From assembly GCA_035316325.1 (NCBI GenBank), contig DATHJB010000216.1, forward strand, positions 48,531-112,530: a DNA stretch of 64,000 bases, read 5' to 3'. Position numbers and translations under genes: made by a program. Shown piece by piece: positions 18,501 through 24,789 of this stretch. Source of the DNA: Acidimicrobiales bacterium. Its GTDB lineage: Bacteria > Actinomycetota > Acidimicrobiia > Acidimicrobiales > VFJN01. The notes under the pieces are model-generated. The model did no database searches, was not told where the DNA came from, and saw only the letters and a program-made list of their open reading frames with translations. Numbering within the stretch: position 1 is the first letter of the stretch; every line of letters starts with the position of its first letter.

Positions 18501-18626
18501 CTCGCCGCCGCCACGACCACCGACCTGCTGGAACGGGACCGCACCCCGGTCCCCGTCGCCGGCAACACCGTAGAGATCCACCTCAACCCCTACGAGCTGG
18601 TCACCCTCCGCCTCACGCCGGCCTAG
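15600..18626 (+). CDS. Alpha-mannosidase, glycoside hydrolase family 38
   Basis: A class II alpha-mannosidase of about 1008 residues, the normal length for bacterial GH38 enzymes. After an N-terminal beta domain, the catalytic domain shows GHAHIDTAWLWP (zinc-binding His/Asp), then WIPDVFGYSAALPQI, whose Asp is the expected nucleophile, and NQFHDIIPGSSI with further zinc ligands. A long beta-sandwich C-terminus (about 640-1008) includes the family LFND-like segment VALLNDGKYGYD. It should release terminal alpha-mannose from oligosaccharides or glycoproteins in the cytoplasm, since no signal peptide is visible. The start is uncertain: GTG at 15600 fits the family N-terminus, and an in-frame ATG at 15528 would add 24 residues. 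Confidence 0.9.
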   Translation: MIEDQKTLRDHVEALLKEVVRPAVHPATEPLDVTALHLHGEPVPYAEATQQDFEPFTVGDMWGSPWDTTWFRLRGQVPDDWAGREVVARVELGGAGTTMVSFTAEGLVYVDGVATQGLHHEHTNVRIARQATGSDPVDLYVEAAANPVPPFHSKDWPLLRAEPDGRPMYQLRRAELAVLDTEVEALAFDMHVLLQLYDATTQQPRHNQLLDALHEAATSIDRDDVAGTAKAARAALAPALARPATVDHVVTAIGHAHIDTAWLWPARETRRKCARSFANQLRLMEDYPEHRFACSQAQQYAWLQEDHPHLWEQIKARATSGEWEPVGGMWVEPDTNVPSGESLVRQVVYGKRFFLDELGVETHELWIPDVFGYSAALPQIARQAGITALVTQKLSWNTTNRFPHSTFVWEGTDGSRIVTHFPPADTYNGSFRVRELAGSMGRYADHGRFDQSLYPFGYGDGGGGPSRRMLEQARRMADLEGLPRVEIGNVAPFLAAAEEAADQGRLDVWVGELYLEYHRGTYTTHADVKSGNRRAEEALRAAELWSAAACVAAGDWSTYPAAELEDAWKLVLLNQFHDIIPGSSINWVYDDARRDLASARATADEAIAAARSRLATGDGSTVFNPAGHDRTEVVELPDGTLGAVSAPACGWAPATTVDLGDTVLVDAATRTLENGLLRITWDADGLLTSVHDKEADREVLAPGTRGNLLQLHDDHPNAYDAWDVDVTYLDTGVDLTDLAEIEVVQVSPLRAEVRTVRRFGDSTVHQAMRLDAGSRRLEFHTEIDWHERHKFLKAAFPVAIRSPRATFEIQHGTIERPTVRNTSWDAARFEVCSQRWAHLGETGYGVALLNDGKYGYDVRGDVLRLSLLRAPTWPDPEADRGEHRFAYALLPHVGTILDGRVAAEAEAFNLPLQLVPGTAPAGSFVRVDRPGVSIEAVKKADRSDFLVVRLCEVAGARGPVTLTVATPLAAATTTDLLERDRTPVPVAGNTVEIHLNPYELVTLRLTPA

Positions 18627-18638
18627 GATCCGCAGCCG

Positions 18639-19583
18639 GTGTTCGGGTTCGATCGGGGGAAGTCGTTGGGCGCGGCGCTCGCCGGCGTCGTCGTGGTGGT
18701 GCTCGCCGCGTGCGGGGGCACGTCGGAGGACGACGACGCGGCCTCCGAGACGACGGAGCCCGCAGCACCCCTCGAGGTCGACGTGGTCACCGAGACGTTC
18801 GTCGACACCTCACGGCCGACGGCAGCGGGCTCCGAGACGCCCGCCCACCCCGACCGCACGATCGTCACCCGCATCGCCCATCCCACGAGCGGAGGCCCGT
18901 ACCCGCTCATCGTGCTCTCCCACGGGGCCACCGGTCATCCCGACGAGTACGCCGACACGGTTCCGCGGTGGGCCGCCGACGGCTTCGTCGTCGCGTCGCC
19001 CGCGTTCCCGCTCACCAACCGGGAGGTGCCCGGGGCGCTGGCCAACGTCGGTGACGTGGCCAACCAGCCGGCCGACGTCTCCTTCGTCGTCGACGAGGTG
19101 CTGGCCGCCAACGACGATCCCGCCAGCCCGCTCCACGGCGTCGTGGACCCCGGGGCCATCGGCGTCGTGGGCCACAGCCTCGGCGGTGCGACCACCTGGG
19201 CGGTCTCGTTCGACTCCGCGAGGCGTGACGAACGCATCGACTCCACGGTGATCTTCGCCGGCTTGACCATGCCGATGCCGGGAGGCGAGCTCGAGCTCGA
19301 CTCGGGGCTCCCGCTGCTGGTGATGCACGGTGACGAGGACGACGTCGCGCTCGACTGGGACCTGGATGCCTACGAGCAGGCGGTGTCCCCGAAGTGGTTC
19401 GTCACCCTTCTGGGCGCCACCCACGTGCCCGCGTTCACCGACGCCGACTCGCCCCACGACGAGCTCGTGACCCGCACGGTGCTCGACTTCTGGCACGGCA
19501 CCCTCGACGGCGACGCCGCTGCGCTCGAACGGGTCACCGCCGACGCGACCGATCCCGCGCTCTCCCGGGTCCGGCAGGAGTAG
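18639..19583 (+). CDS. Lipoprotein alpha/beta hydrolase (dienelactone hydrolase/PAF-AH-like)
   Basis: A 314-residue exported lipid-anchored hydrolase. The signal peptide ends with the lipobox VLAAC (Cys about residue 25), followed by an acidic Thr-rich linker. The alpha/beta hydrolase domain begins at about residue 75. LIVLSHGATG supplies the oxyanion region, GHSLGGAT the nucleophile Ser, a LLVMHGDEDDVALD segment the acid residue, and GATHVPAF the likely catalytic His. Esters are likely substrates; specificity is unknown. It starts at GTG 18639, 12 bp after the mannosidase stop, suggesting co-transcription. Confidence 0.85.
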   Translation: MFGFDRGKSLGAALAGVVVVVLAACGGTSEDDDAASETTEPAAPLEVDVVTETFVDTSRPTAAGSETPAHPDRTIVTRIAHPTSGGPYPLIVLSHGATGHPDEYADTVPRWAADGFVVASPAFPLTNREVPGALANVGDVANQPADVSFVVDEVLAANDDPASPLHGVVDPGAIGVVGHSLGGATTWAVSFDSARRDERIDSTVIFAGLTMPMPGGELELDSGLPLLVMHGDEDDVALDWDLDAYEQAVSPKWFVTLLGATHVPAFTDADSPHDELVTRTVLDFWHGTLDGDAAALERVTADATDPALSRVRQE

Positions 19584-19604
19584 GCCCGGCCCCAGGACGA
19601 CCCG

Positions 19605-20282
19605 CTAGTCGTCGTCCTCGGCCAAGGGGGCGAGAGGGGCTTCGAGGGAGGAGAGGTCGTCGGGTTGTTCGAGCCAGTCGTCGAGGTTGGACACCTCGAC
19701 CGAGAACGCCGCCCGCGTCGCCTGGAGGTGCTCGCCGACGGCGTCGAGCGCCTTGAGCATCGCCCCGAGGTACACCCGCTGGCGCTGGATGCGCTCCTTG
19801 TCGCTGCTGTAGGAGGGGCCCGCCGACGCCCGGTACTCGTGGGCCACGCGCTCGGCGTCGGCGGCGGCCTGCTCCCGGGCCTGCCGCACGATGTCGTCGT
19901 AGCGCCGCACCGCCTCCTCCTCCCGCTGGCGGCAGTACAGCTCGGCCTGCGCCAGCTGGGCGTCGACGTGCTGCTGCGCCTGGGCCAGCAGGGCGGCGGC
20001 ATCGGCGTCGACCCGATGGCGCTCGACGACGGGCTCGTGGAGCCGCTGGGCCTGCCAGTCGCGCATGGCCTGCTTGAGGCGGCGGTTCTCGTCGACCAGC
20101 CGGGTGTTGTCGGCCTCCCGGGCGGCCAGCTCGTCGGCCACGCGGTGGGCGAAGCCCTGCACCTCGTCCTCGCTGACCCCCCGCCGCCCCAGCATGGTGC
20201 GGTTGAAGGTGGCGTTGCGCACCGCTTCGGGGGACATGCGGCGGGGCGGGAGGCGCTCGCCGGCGGGTTCGATGGGGGTCAT
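19605..20282 (-). CDS. DivIVA-like coiled-coil protein
   Basis: A 225-residue acidic cytoplasmic protein. Residues 17-52 (PEAVRNATFNRTMLGRRGVSEDEVQGFAHRVADEL) match the DivIVA N-terminal membrane-binding pattern, in which a short loop precedes the heptad region. A long coiled coil follows (about 55-165), rich in Ala, Gln, Glu and Arg. A second helical region and an acidic tail (LAEDDD) end the protein. DivIVA/Wag31 proteins mark negatively curved membrane and organise polar growth; this is a shorter paralogue type. Its ATG overlaps the stop codon of the flavohaemoglobin-like gene (ATGA), so the two are translationally coupled, an odd pairing. Confidence 0.72.
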   Translation of the reverse strand: MTPIEPAGERLPPRRMSPEAVRNATFNRTMLGRRGVSEDEVQGFAHRVADELAAREADNTRLVDENRRLKQAMRDWQAQRLHEPVVERHRVDADAAALLAQAQQHVDAQLAQAELYCRQREEEAVRRYDDIVRQAREQAAADAERVAHEYRASAGPSYSSDKERIQRQRVYLGAMLKALDAVGEHLQATRAAFSVEVSNLDDWLEQPDDLSSLEAPLAPLAEDDD

Positions 20283-21517
20283 GGCTCGGTCTCCAAGGGG
20301 GGTCCGCCGGTGATCTCCTCCACGAGGCCGATGAAGCTCTCGTGGTGCACGCGCTCGGGTGGGCAGCCCGCGGCGCGCAGTCGGTCCCGGCTGGCGGTGA
20401 CCATCTCGCGGTTCCCGCACACGTAGACGTCGTGGTCGGCCGGGTCGGGGACGAGGCGCAGGGCGACGTCGGCGACGGTCCCGCTCTCGTGGTGGTGGTA
20501 GGTGTCGTCGGCGACCGTGGGGACCACGGTCAGCCAGTCGTGGCGCGCGGCCAGATCTCGCAGCGAGTCGAGGTCGTAGAGCTCGCGGACGGTGCGGGCG
20601 CCGGCGAACAGCCGCACCCGCCGGCTGACCGCGCCGGTCGCGACGTGGTCGACCAGCGCCTTCAGCGGCGCCAGGCCGGTGCCGCCGGCGAGGAGGAGGA
20701 CGTCGCGCCCGTCGGACCGCAGGGTGAGGTCGCGGCCGACGGGTGCCCCCAGCCGCAGCAGGTCGCCCTTCTGGGTCTGGTCCACCAGCACGCCCGAGAC
20801 GGGCCCGCCCGGCGCCCGCCGCACGTGCAGCTCGATCGTGCCGTCGGCCCGGGGGGCGTTGGCGGGGGAGTAGAAGCGCCACATCCGGGGCTGCAGCGCC
20901 GACTCGATCGCCAGCGACTGCCCCGGCACCCAGTCGTAGGCCGGGCTGGGTCGGATGACCAGCACGGCGATGTCGAACGTGCGCCGCTCGTGGAGGACGA
21001 CCTCGGCGTCCCACCACGGCGGGCTGTGCACGGCGGCCTGCTCGGCGGCGTCGATCATCAGCTCGGCGACCAGGCGGTAGGCCTGCGCCCAGTCGCCGGC
21101 GAGCTCGGCGGTCCAGGCGTCGTCGAGGAAGTCGGCCAGCGTGGCGAGCAGGGCTTCGCCGACGGCGCCGTAGTGCTCGGGCGCGGTGCCGAACTTGCGG
21201 TGCTCGCGGCCCAGCTGGAGCAGGAACGGCGTGAGCGTCCCGAGGTCGCCCACCTGGGAGACGACGTGGCCGAGCGCGGTGACCAGCCGGTCGCGCTGGG
21301 CCGCCATCGACAGCGGGAAGAAGTCGCGCATCTCGGGGTGCGCCACGAACAGCCGGGCGTAGAAGCGCAGCGGCACCTGGTCGCCGTGGGCCGCCACCCG
21401 CGCCCAGCTCTCTCCCAGTCGATTGGCGTCGACCACTCTCTGCCCCCAGCGCTCCCGCAGCATGCCTGTGACCTGGGATCGTAGACCGCGCAGAGTGCGC
21501 AGCGGTGGAACATTCAT
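20279..21517 (-). CDS. Flavohaemoglobin-like globin/ferredoxin-reductase protein
   Basis: A 412-residue fusion. The globin domain (residues 1-150) contains FYARLFVAHPEMRDFFP and the proximal-His region LGREHRKFGT. The reductase part includes the FAD motif RMWRFYSPANAP (R-x-Y-S class), an FAD/NAD-binding LLLAGGTGLAPLKAL, and a terminal VYVCGNREMVTASRDRL. Flavohaemoglobins convert nitric oxide to nitrate using O2 and NAD(P)H; this member could do so or act as another oxygen-binding electron carrier. It is divergent from a MarR-GNAT gene, and a perfect 16-bp palindrome covers both start regions, so repression by that MarR protein is likely. Its stop overlaps the start of the DivIVA-like gene. 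Confidence 0.88.
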   Translation of the reverse strand: MNVPPLRTLRGLRSQVTGMLRERWGQRVVDANRLGESWARVAAHGDQVPLRFYARLFVAHPEMRDFFPLSMAAQRDRLVTALGHVVSQVGDLGTLTPFLLQLGREHRKFGTAPEHYGAVGEALLATLADFLDDAWTAELAGDWAQAYRLVAELMIDAAEQAAVHSPPWWDAEVVLHERRTFDIAVLVIRPSPAYDWVPGQSLAIESALQPRMWRFYSPANAPRADGTIELHVRRAPGGPVSGVLVDQTQKGDLLRLGAPVGRDLTLRSDGRDVLLLAGGTGLAPLKALVDHVATGAVSRRVRLFAGARTVRELYDLDSLRDLAARHDWLTVVPTVADDTYHHHESGTVADVALRLVPDPADHDVYVCGNREMVTASRDRLRAAGCPPERVHHESFIGLVEEITGGPPLETEP

Positions 21518-21532
21518 CTGACTAAAGTCAGA
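21517..21532. promoter_or_regulatory. Perfect 16-bp palindrome: probable MarR operator
   Basis: TCTGACT (21517-21523), AA, AGTCAGA (21526-21532) is a perfect inverted repeat filling nearly the whole 17-bp gap between the two divergent start codons. The right arm runs into the GAGG ribosome site of the MarR-GNAT gene, so occupancy would block both genes. Confidence 0.7.
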
Positions 21533-21534
21533 GG

Positions 21535-22431
21535 ATGCACGAGGACGACGCTCTGGTGGGTCAGGTGCGGCGGTTCAACCGGGCGGTGACGCAGCGGGTC
21601 GGGGCCCTCAACGACCGCTACCTCGCCCGCGACCGGCCGCTCGGCGAGGCCCGGGTGCTGTGGCAGATCGGCGAGCACGGCGACCGCGGCTGCGACGTCC
21701 GCCGCCTACGCTCCCTCCTCGACCTCGACTCCGGCTACCTCAGCCGGCTGCTCCGGTCGCTCGAGGCCGACGGGCTGGTCACCGTCGACCGCGCCGACGA
21801 CGACAAGCGGGTGCGGACCGCCCGGCTCACCAGGACCGGAGCGAAGGAACGGGCGGTGCTCGACGACCGCAGCGACGCCCTGGCCCGGTCGCTGGTGGCC
21901 CCCCTGACTCCGTCGCAGCAGGAGCGGCTGGTGGCGGCGATGGGCGAGGTGGAGCGCCTGCTCACCGCGGCGCTGGTGGAGGTGGCGCCCGTCGACCCGG
22001 CGCACCGCGACGCCCGCCACTGCCTGCGGGAGTACTACGCCGAGCTCGACCGGCGCTTCGACGGCGGCTTCGACCTGGAGCAGAGCGTCGCCGTCGCCCT
22101 CGACGACATCCGGCCCCCGACCGGCGTCTTCCTGCTGGCCCACCTGCGGGGCGAGCCCGTCGGCTGCGGGGCCCTGCGCACGCCCGGCGCCGGGCTGGGG
22201 GAGATCAAGCGCATGTGGGTCGACCCGTCGGCCCGCGGCCTGGGGGTCGGGCGCCGGCTGCTCACCGAGCTGGAGGACCGGGCCCAGGCGGCGGGCTGCC
22301 GGCGGGTGCGGCTCGACACCAACGGCGTGCTCGCCGAGGCGATCGCGATGTACCGCTCGGCCGGCTACGAGGAGGTCGACCCCTTCAACGACGACCCCTA
22401 CGCCCAGCTCTACTTCGAAAGGGGGCTATGA
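21535..22431 (+). CDS. MarR-type regulator fused to GNAT acetyltransferase
   Basis: A 298-residue fusion. Residues 1-145 form a MarR winged helix (RVLWQIGEHG, LDSGYLSRLLRSLEADGLVTVDRADDDKRVRTARLT, then a dimerisation helix). Residues 150-298 form a GNAT domain with the acetyl-CoA signature R-G-L-G-V-G-R-R-L-L and a standard MYRSAGYEE-V-x-P-F end. Such MarR-GNAT fusions are recurrent in Actinobacteria and probably link DNA binding to small-molecule acetylation. The ATG at 21535 is preceded by GAGG within the palindrome. The divergent flavohaemoglobin-like gene is the expected target. Confidence 0.88.
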   Translation: MHEDDALVGQVRRFNRAVTQRVGALNDRYLARDRPLGEARVLWQIGEHGDRGCDVRRLRSLLDLDSGYLSRLLRSLEADGLVTVDRADDDKRVRTARLTRTGAKERAVLDDRSDALARSLVAPLTPSQQERLVAAMGEVERLLTAALVEVAPVDPAHRDARHCLREYYAELDRRFDGGFDLEQSVAVALDDIRPPTGVFLLAHLRGEPVGCGALRTPGAGLGEIKRMWVDPSARGLGVGRRLLTELEDRAQAAGCRRVRLDTNGVLAEAIAMYRSAGYEEVDPFNDDPYAQLYFERGL

Positions 22432-22438
22432 CTTTTTA

Positions 22439-22491
22439 AGGAAATTGCGTCGATCAGCCCGCTCCATGAGGGTTTTCGGACGCAATTTCGA
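22439..22491. repeat. 53-bp hairpin element, GAAATTGCGTC type
   Basis: GAAATTGCGTC (22441-22451) is the exact reverse complement of GACGCAATTTC (22479-22489). With two flanking bases each side the unit spans 53 bp, as do the hairpins at 23129, 38560 and 59845. It starts 7 bp after the MarR-GNAT stop. Confidence 0.55.
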
Positions 22492-22576
22492 TTGCTCGTC
22501 GGGTTATTCGGTTGCGGCGGCGACCCCGGGCCGCCGACGCTGGGACCTATGCCGATGATCTTCGTGATGGTGCGCC

Positions 22577-23116
22577 GTGTCCGAGGGACAGCGGACGCAC
22601 TGGGGGTGGCACCAGCTCACCGACGTCTGGGCGCGGCGACTCGTCGCTTCGGCTGACGTCCGGCCCGGCGACCTCGTCGTCGACATCGGCGCCGGTACCG
22701 GTGCGCTGACGGCTCCGCTGGTGGCCGCCGGGGCCCGGGTGTTGGCGGTCGAGCTCCACCCTCGACGGGCGAGCCTCCTGCGGGAGCGCTTCGCCGACGA
22801 CCCCGTGCGGGTCCTCCAGATCGACGCCGCCGACCTGCGCCTGCCCGGCCGCCCGTTCCGGGTGGTCGCCAACCCGCCGTTCGCCATCACGACGACGCTC
22901 CTGCGCCACCTCCTCGCGCCCCGCAGCCAGCTGCTCCGGGGCGACCTCGTGGTGCCCGCCCACGTGGCGGCCCGCTGGTCGTCCGGCCGCGGCACCGACT
23001 CCCGCCGCTGGTCCCGCCACTTCACCGCCCACCGCCCCACCACCCTCCCCGCCACGGCCTTCACCCCCCGCCCCCCAGGCCGCACCGCGATCCTCCGCCT
23101 CGACCGCCGTCGCTAG
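22577..23116 (+). CDS. Erm(37)-like 23S rRNA adenine N6-methyltransferase
   Basis: A 179-residue SAM-dependent methyltransferase of the KsgA/Erm family. It reads THWGWHQLTDVWA at the N-terminus, motif I VVDIGAGTGALTAPL, ELHP for motif II, and the catalytic NPPF motif (V-A-N-P-P-F-A). The protein is short because the C-terminal helical domain of classical Erm enzymes is reduced. Mycobacterium tuberculosis Erm(37) is, from memory, of about the same length with a very similar start (GWH..HDEWA). Erm(37) methylates A2058 and neighbours and gives intrinsic macrolide tolerance. A weak ribosome site precedes GTG 22577; no leader peptide is evident upstream. Confidence 0.82.
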   Translation: MSEGQRTHWGWHQLTDVWARRLVASADVRPGDLVVDIGAGTGALTAPLVAAGARVLAVELHPRRASLLRERFADDPVRVLQIDAADLRLPGRPFRVVANPPFAITTTLLRHLLAPRSQLLRGDLVVPAHVAARWSSGRGTDSRRWSRHFTAHRPTTLPATAFTPRPPGRTAILRLDRRR

Positions 23117-23128
23117 CACCCCCCCGAC

Positions 23129-23181
23129 CCGAAACCTCGACAGGGATGGTCGCTATGGCGCCAGCTCTGTCGAGATTTCGG
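23129..23181. repeat. 53-bp hairpin element, CCGAAAC type, copy 1
   Basis: CCGAAACCTCGACAG (23129-23143) pairs with CTGTCGAGATTTCGG (23167-23181) with one G-U mismatch around a 23-nt loop. It is homologous along its length to the 53-bp element at 38560-38612. The sigma-factor stop codon (23153-23155) and its last residues lie inside it. Confidence 0.7.
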
Positions 23182-24400
23182 TCAGGAGCTCCTGGCGGCG
23201 GGAGTGGAGGAAGTGGCGTTCGGGGGTGTTGGTGGTGAGGGAGAGGGCCTTGTCGTAGGCGGCGATGGCTTCCGGGGTGCGGCCGAGGCGGCGGAGGAGG
23301 TCGGCGCGGGTGGCGTGGAAGAGGTGGTAGTCGGGCAGGTCGAGGGGGTCGACGAGCTCCAACGCCGCGGCGGGGCCCTGAACCTCGGCCAGCGCCACGG
23401 CCCGGTTGAGGGCGACGACCGGCGTCGGCGTCAGTGCCAACAGCTGGTCGTAGAGGGCGAGGACCTGCACCCAGTCGGTGGCGGCGGCGCTCGGGGTGTC
23501 GCTGTGGGCGGCGTTTATCGCCGCCTGCAGCTGGTAGGGGCCGGGCCGGTCGCGGCGCAGGCAGGTGCGGACCAGCGCCTGGCCCTCGGCGATCAGGGCC
23601 CGGTTCCAGCGGCGACGGTCCTGGTCACGCAGGAGGACCAGCGAGCCGTCAGGGGCGGTGCGGGCAGCCCGGCGCGACTCGGTGAGCAGCAGCAGAGCCA
23701 GCAGCCCCAGCGCCTCCGACTCGGCGGGCATCAGCTCCACCAGGAGGCGCGCCAGTCGGATGGCCTCGTCGCACAGGTCGGTGCGCACCAGCTCCTGGCT
23801 CTCCGCCGCCGTGTAGCCGGCGTTGAACACCAGGTAGACGACGGCGAGGACGGGCGGCAGGCGGCCGGGCAGGTCGGCGTCGCGGGGCACCCCGTAACGG
23901 ATGTTGGCGGCCCGGATCTTGCGTTTCGCCCGCACCAGCCGCTGTGCCATCGTCGCCTCCGGCACCAGGAACGCCCGGGCGATCTCGGCTGTCTGCAGGC
24001 CGCCGAGCAGCCGGAGCGTGAGCGCCACCTGCGCCGACGGCGCCAGCGACGGGTGGCAGCAGGTGAAGATCAGCCGCAGGCGGTCGTCGGCCACGGTGTC
24101 GTCCTCCTCGTCGGGCCGCAGGTCGGGGAGCGCGGCCAGCACCTGGCGGTCGTGGCGGGACGACTCGCGTCGCAGCCGGTCGATCGCCTTCCGGCGAGCG
24201 GTCGTGACGATCCACCCGCCCGGGTTGGGCGGGATCCCTGCCACCGGCCAGCGCTCCACCGCCACGAGGAAGGCGTCCTGGACCGCCTCCTCGGCGACGT
24301 CGAGGTCACCGAAGAGGCGGGCCAGTGTCGCTACCGCATTGCCCGAGGCGAGCCGGAAGGCCTCGGCGACCTGGGGCTCGACCTCGGCGGTCTCGCCCAC
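23153..24400 (-). CDS. ECF RNA polymerase sigma factor, ECF42-like (SnoaL-free, C-terminal TPR-like)
   Basis: A 415-residue extracytoplasmic-function sigma factor, much longer than the usual 180-200. Sigma2 (residues 15-90) includes AEEAVQDAFLVAVERWP. Sigma4 (about 125-175) has LQTAEIARAFLVPEATMAQRLVRAKRKIR. A helical C-terminal extension of about 220 residues, TPR-like, follows. This layout with an adjacent DGPF/YCII protein defines the ECF42 group, which has no anti-sigma factor and seems controlled by its own C-terminal domain. The DGPF partner lies 6 bp upstream on the same strand. The C-terminal codons overlap a hairpin repeat. Confidence 0.9.
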   Translation of the reverse strand: MGETAEVEPQVAEAFRLASGNAVATLARLFGDLDVAEEAVQDAFLVAVERWPVAGIPPNPGGWIVTTARRKAIDRLRRESSRHDRQVLAALPDLRPDEEDDTVADDRLRLIFTCCHPSLAPSAQVALTLRLLGGLQTAEIARAFLVPEATMAQRLVRAKRKIRAANIRYGVPRDADLPGRLPPVLAVVYLVFNAGYTAAESQELVRTDLCDEAIRLARLLVELMPAESEALGLLALLLLTESRRAARTAPDGSLVLLRDQDRRRWNRALIAEGQALVRTCLRRDRPGPYQLQAAINAAHSDTPSAAATDWVQVLALYDQLLALTPTPVVALNRAVALAEVQGPAAALELVDPLDLPDYHLFHATRADLLRRLGRTPEAIAAYDKALSLTTNTPERHFLHSRRQELLTEISTELAP

Positions 24401-24406
24401 GTGGGA

Positions 24407-24769
24407 TCAGCCGGACCCGTCGTGGAAGGGGCGCACCTCCACCGGCAGCCCGGTCGCCGCCGAGAGCTTGGCGCCCCACTCCAGCGCGGCGTCGAGGTCG
24501 TCGACGGTGACGATGCTGAAGCCGCCGAGGTGCTCCTTGGTCTCCAGGTAGGGCCCGTCGGTGGTCAGCACCTGTCCGTCCGTCTCCTGCACGACGGTCG
24601 CCGTGGTGGACGGGTGCAGCCCGCCGGCGAACACGCCGGCCCCGGACGACATGAGCTCGGTGTGGAACGCATCGACGTTCTTGCCGATCCGGTCGAGGTC
24701 GACGCCGGGGGGCAGCTGCGCCTCGTCGGTCACGTCGCCGTGGTGGAGGGAGAGCAGGTAGTGGGTCAT
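24407..24769 (-). CDS. YCII/DGPF domain protein, ECF42 partner
   Basis: A 120-residue protein of the YCII superfamily. The motif T-D-G-P-Y-L-E-T-K-E-H-L-G-G-F (about residues 69-84) is the DGPF signature, with Tyr in place of Phe. The family has a ferredoxin-like dimeric fold with a conserved His/Asp pair and is thought to be a small-molecule binding or modifying enzyme linked to the sigma factor. AAAGGAG ends 5 bp before the ATG at 24769, a very good ribosome site. The gene precedes and is co-oriented with the ECF42-type sigma factor and follows the NACHT gene by 20 bp. Confidence 0.88.
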   Translation of the reverse strand: MTHYLLSLHHGDVTDEAQLPPGVDLDRIGKNVDAFHTELMSSGAGVFAGGLHPSTTATVVQETDGQVLTTDGPYLETKEHLGGFSIVTVDDLDAALEWGAKLSAATGLPVEVRPFHDGSG

Positions 24770-24789
24770 CGGTTCTCCTTTCGCCCCCT

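Noticed and set aside
19605..21017. A 470-codon minus frame joining the DivIVA-like gene to an upstream extension
   Set aside because: The upstream part is a shadow of the flavohaemoglobin-like gene; ATGA coupling at 20279-20282 gives the real start.
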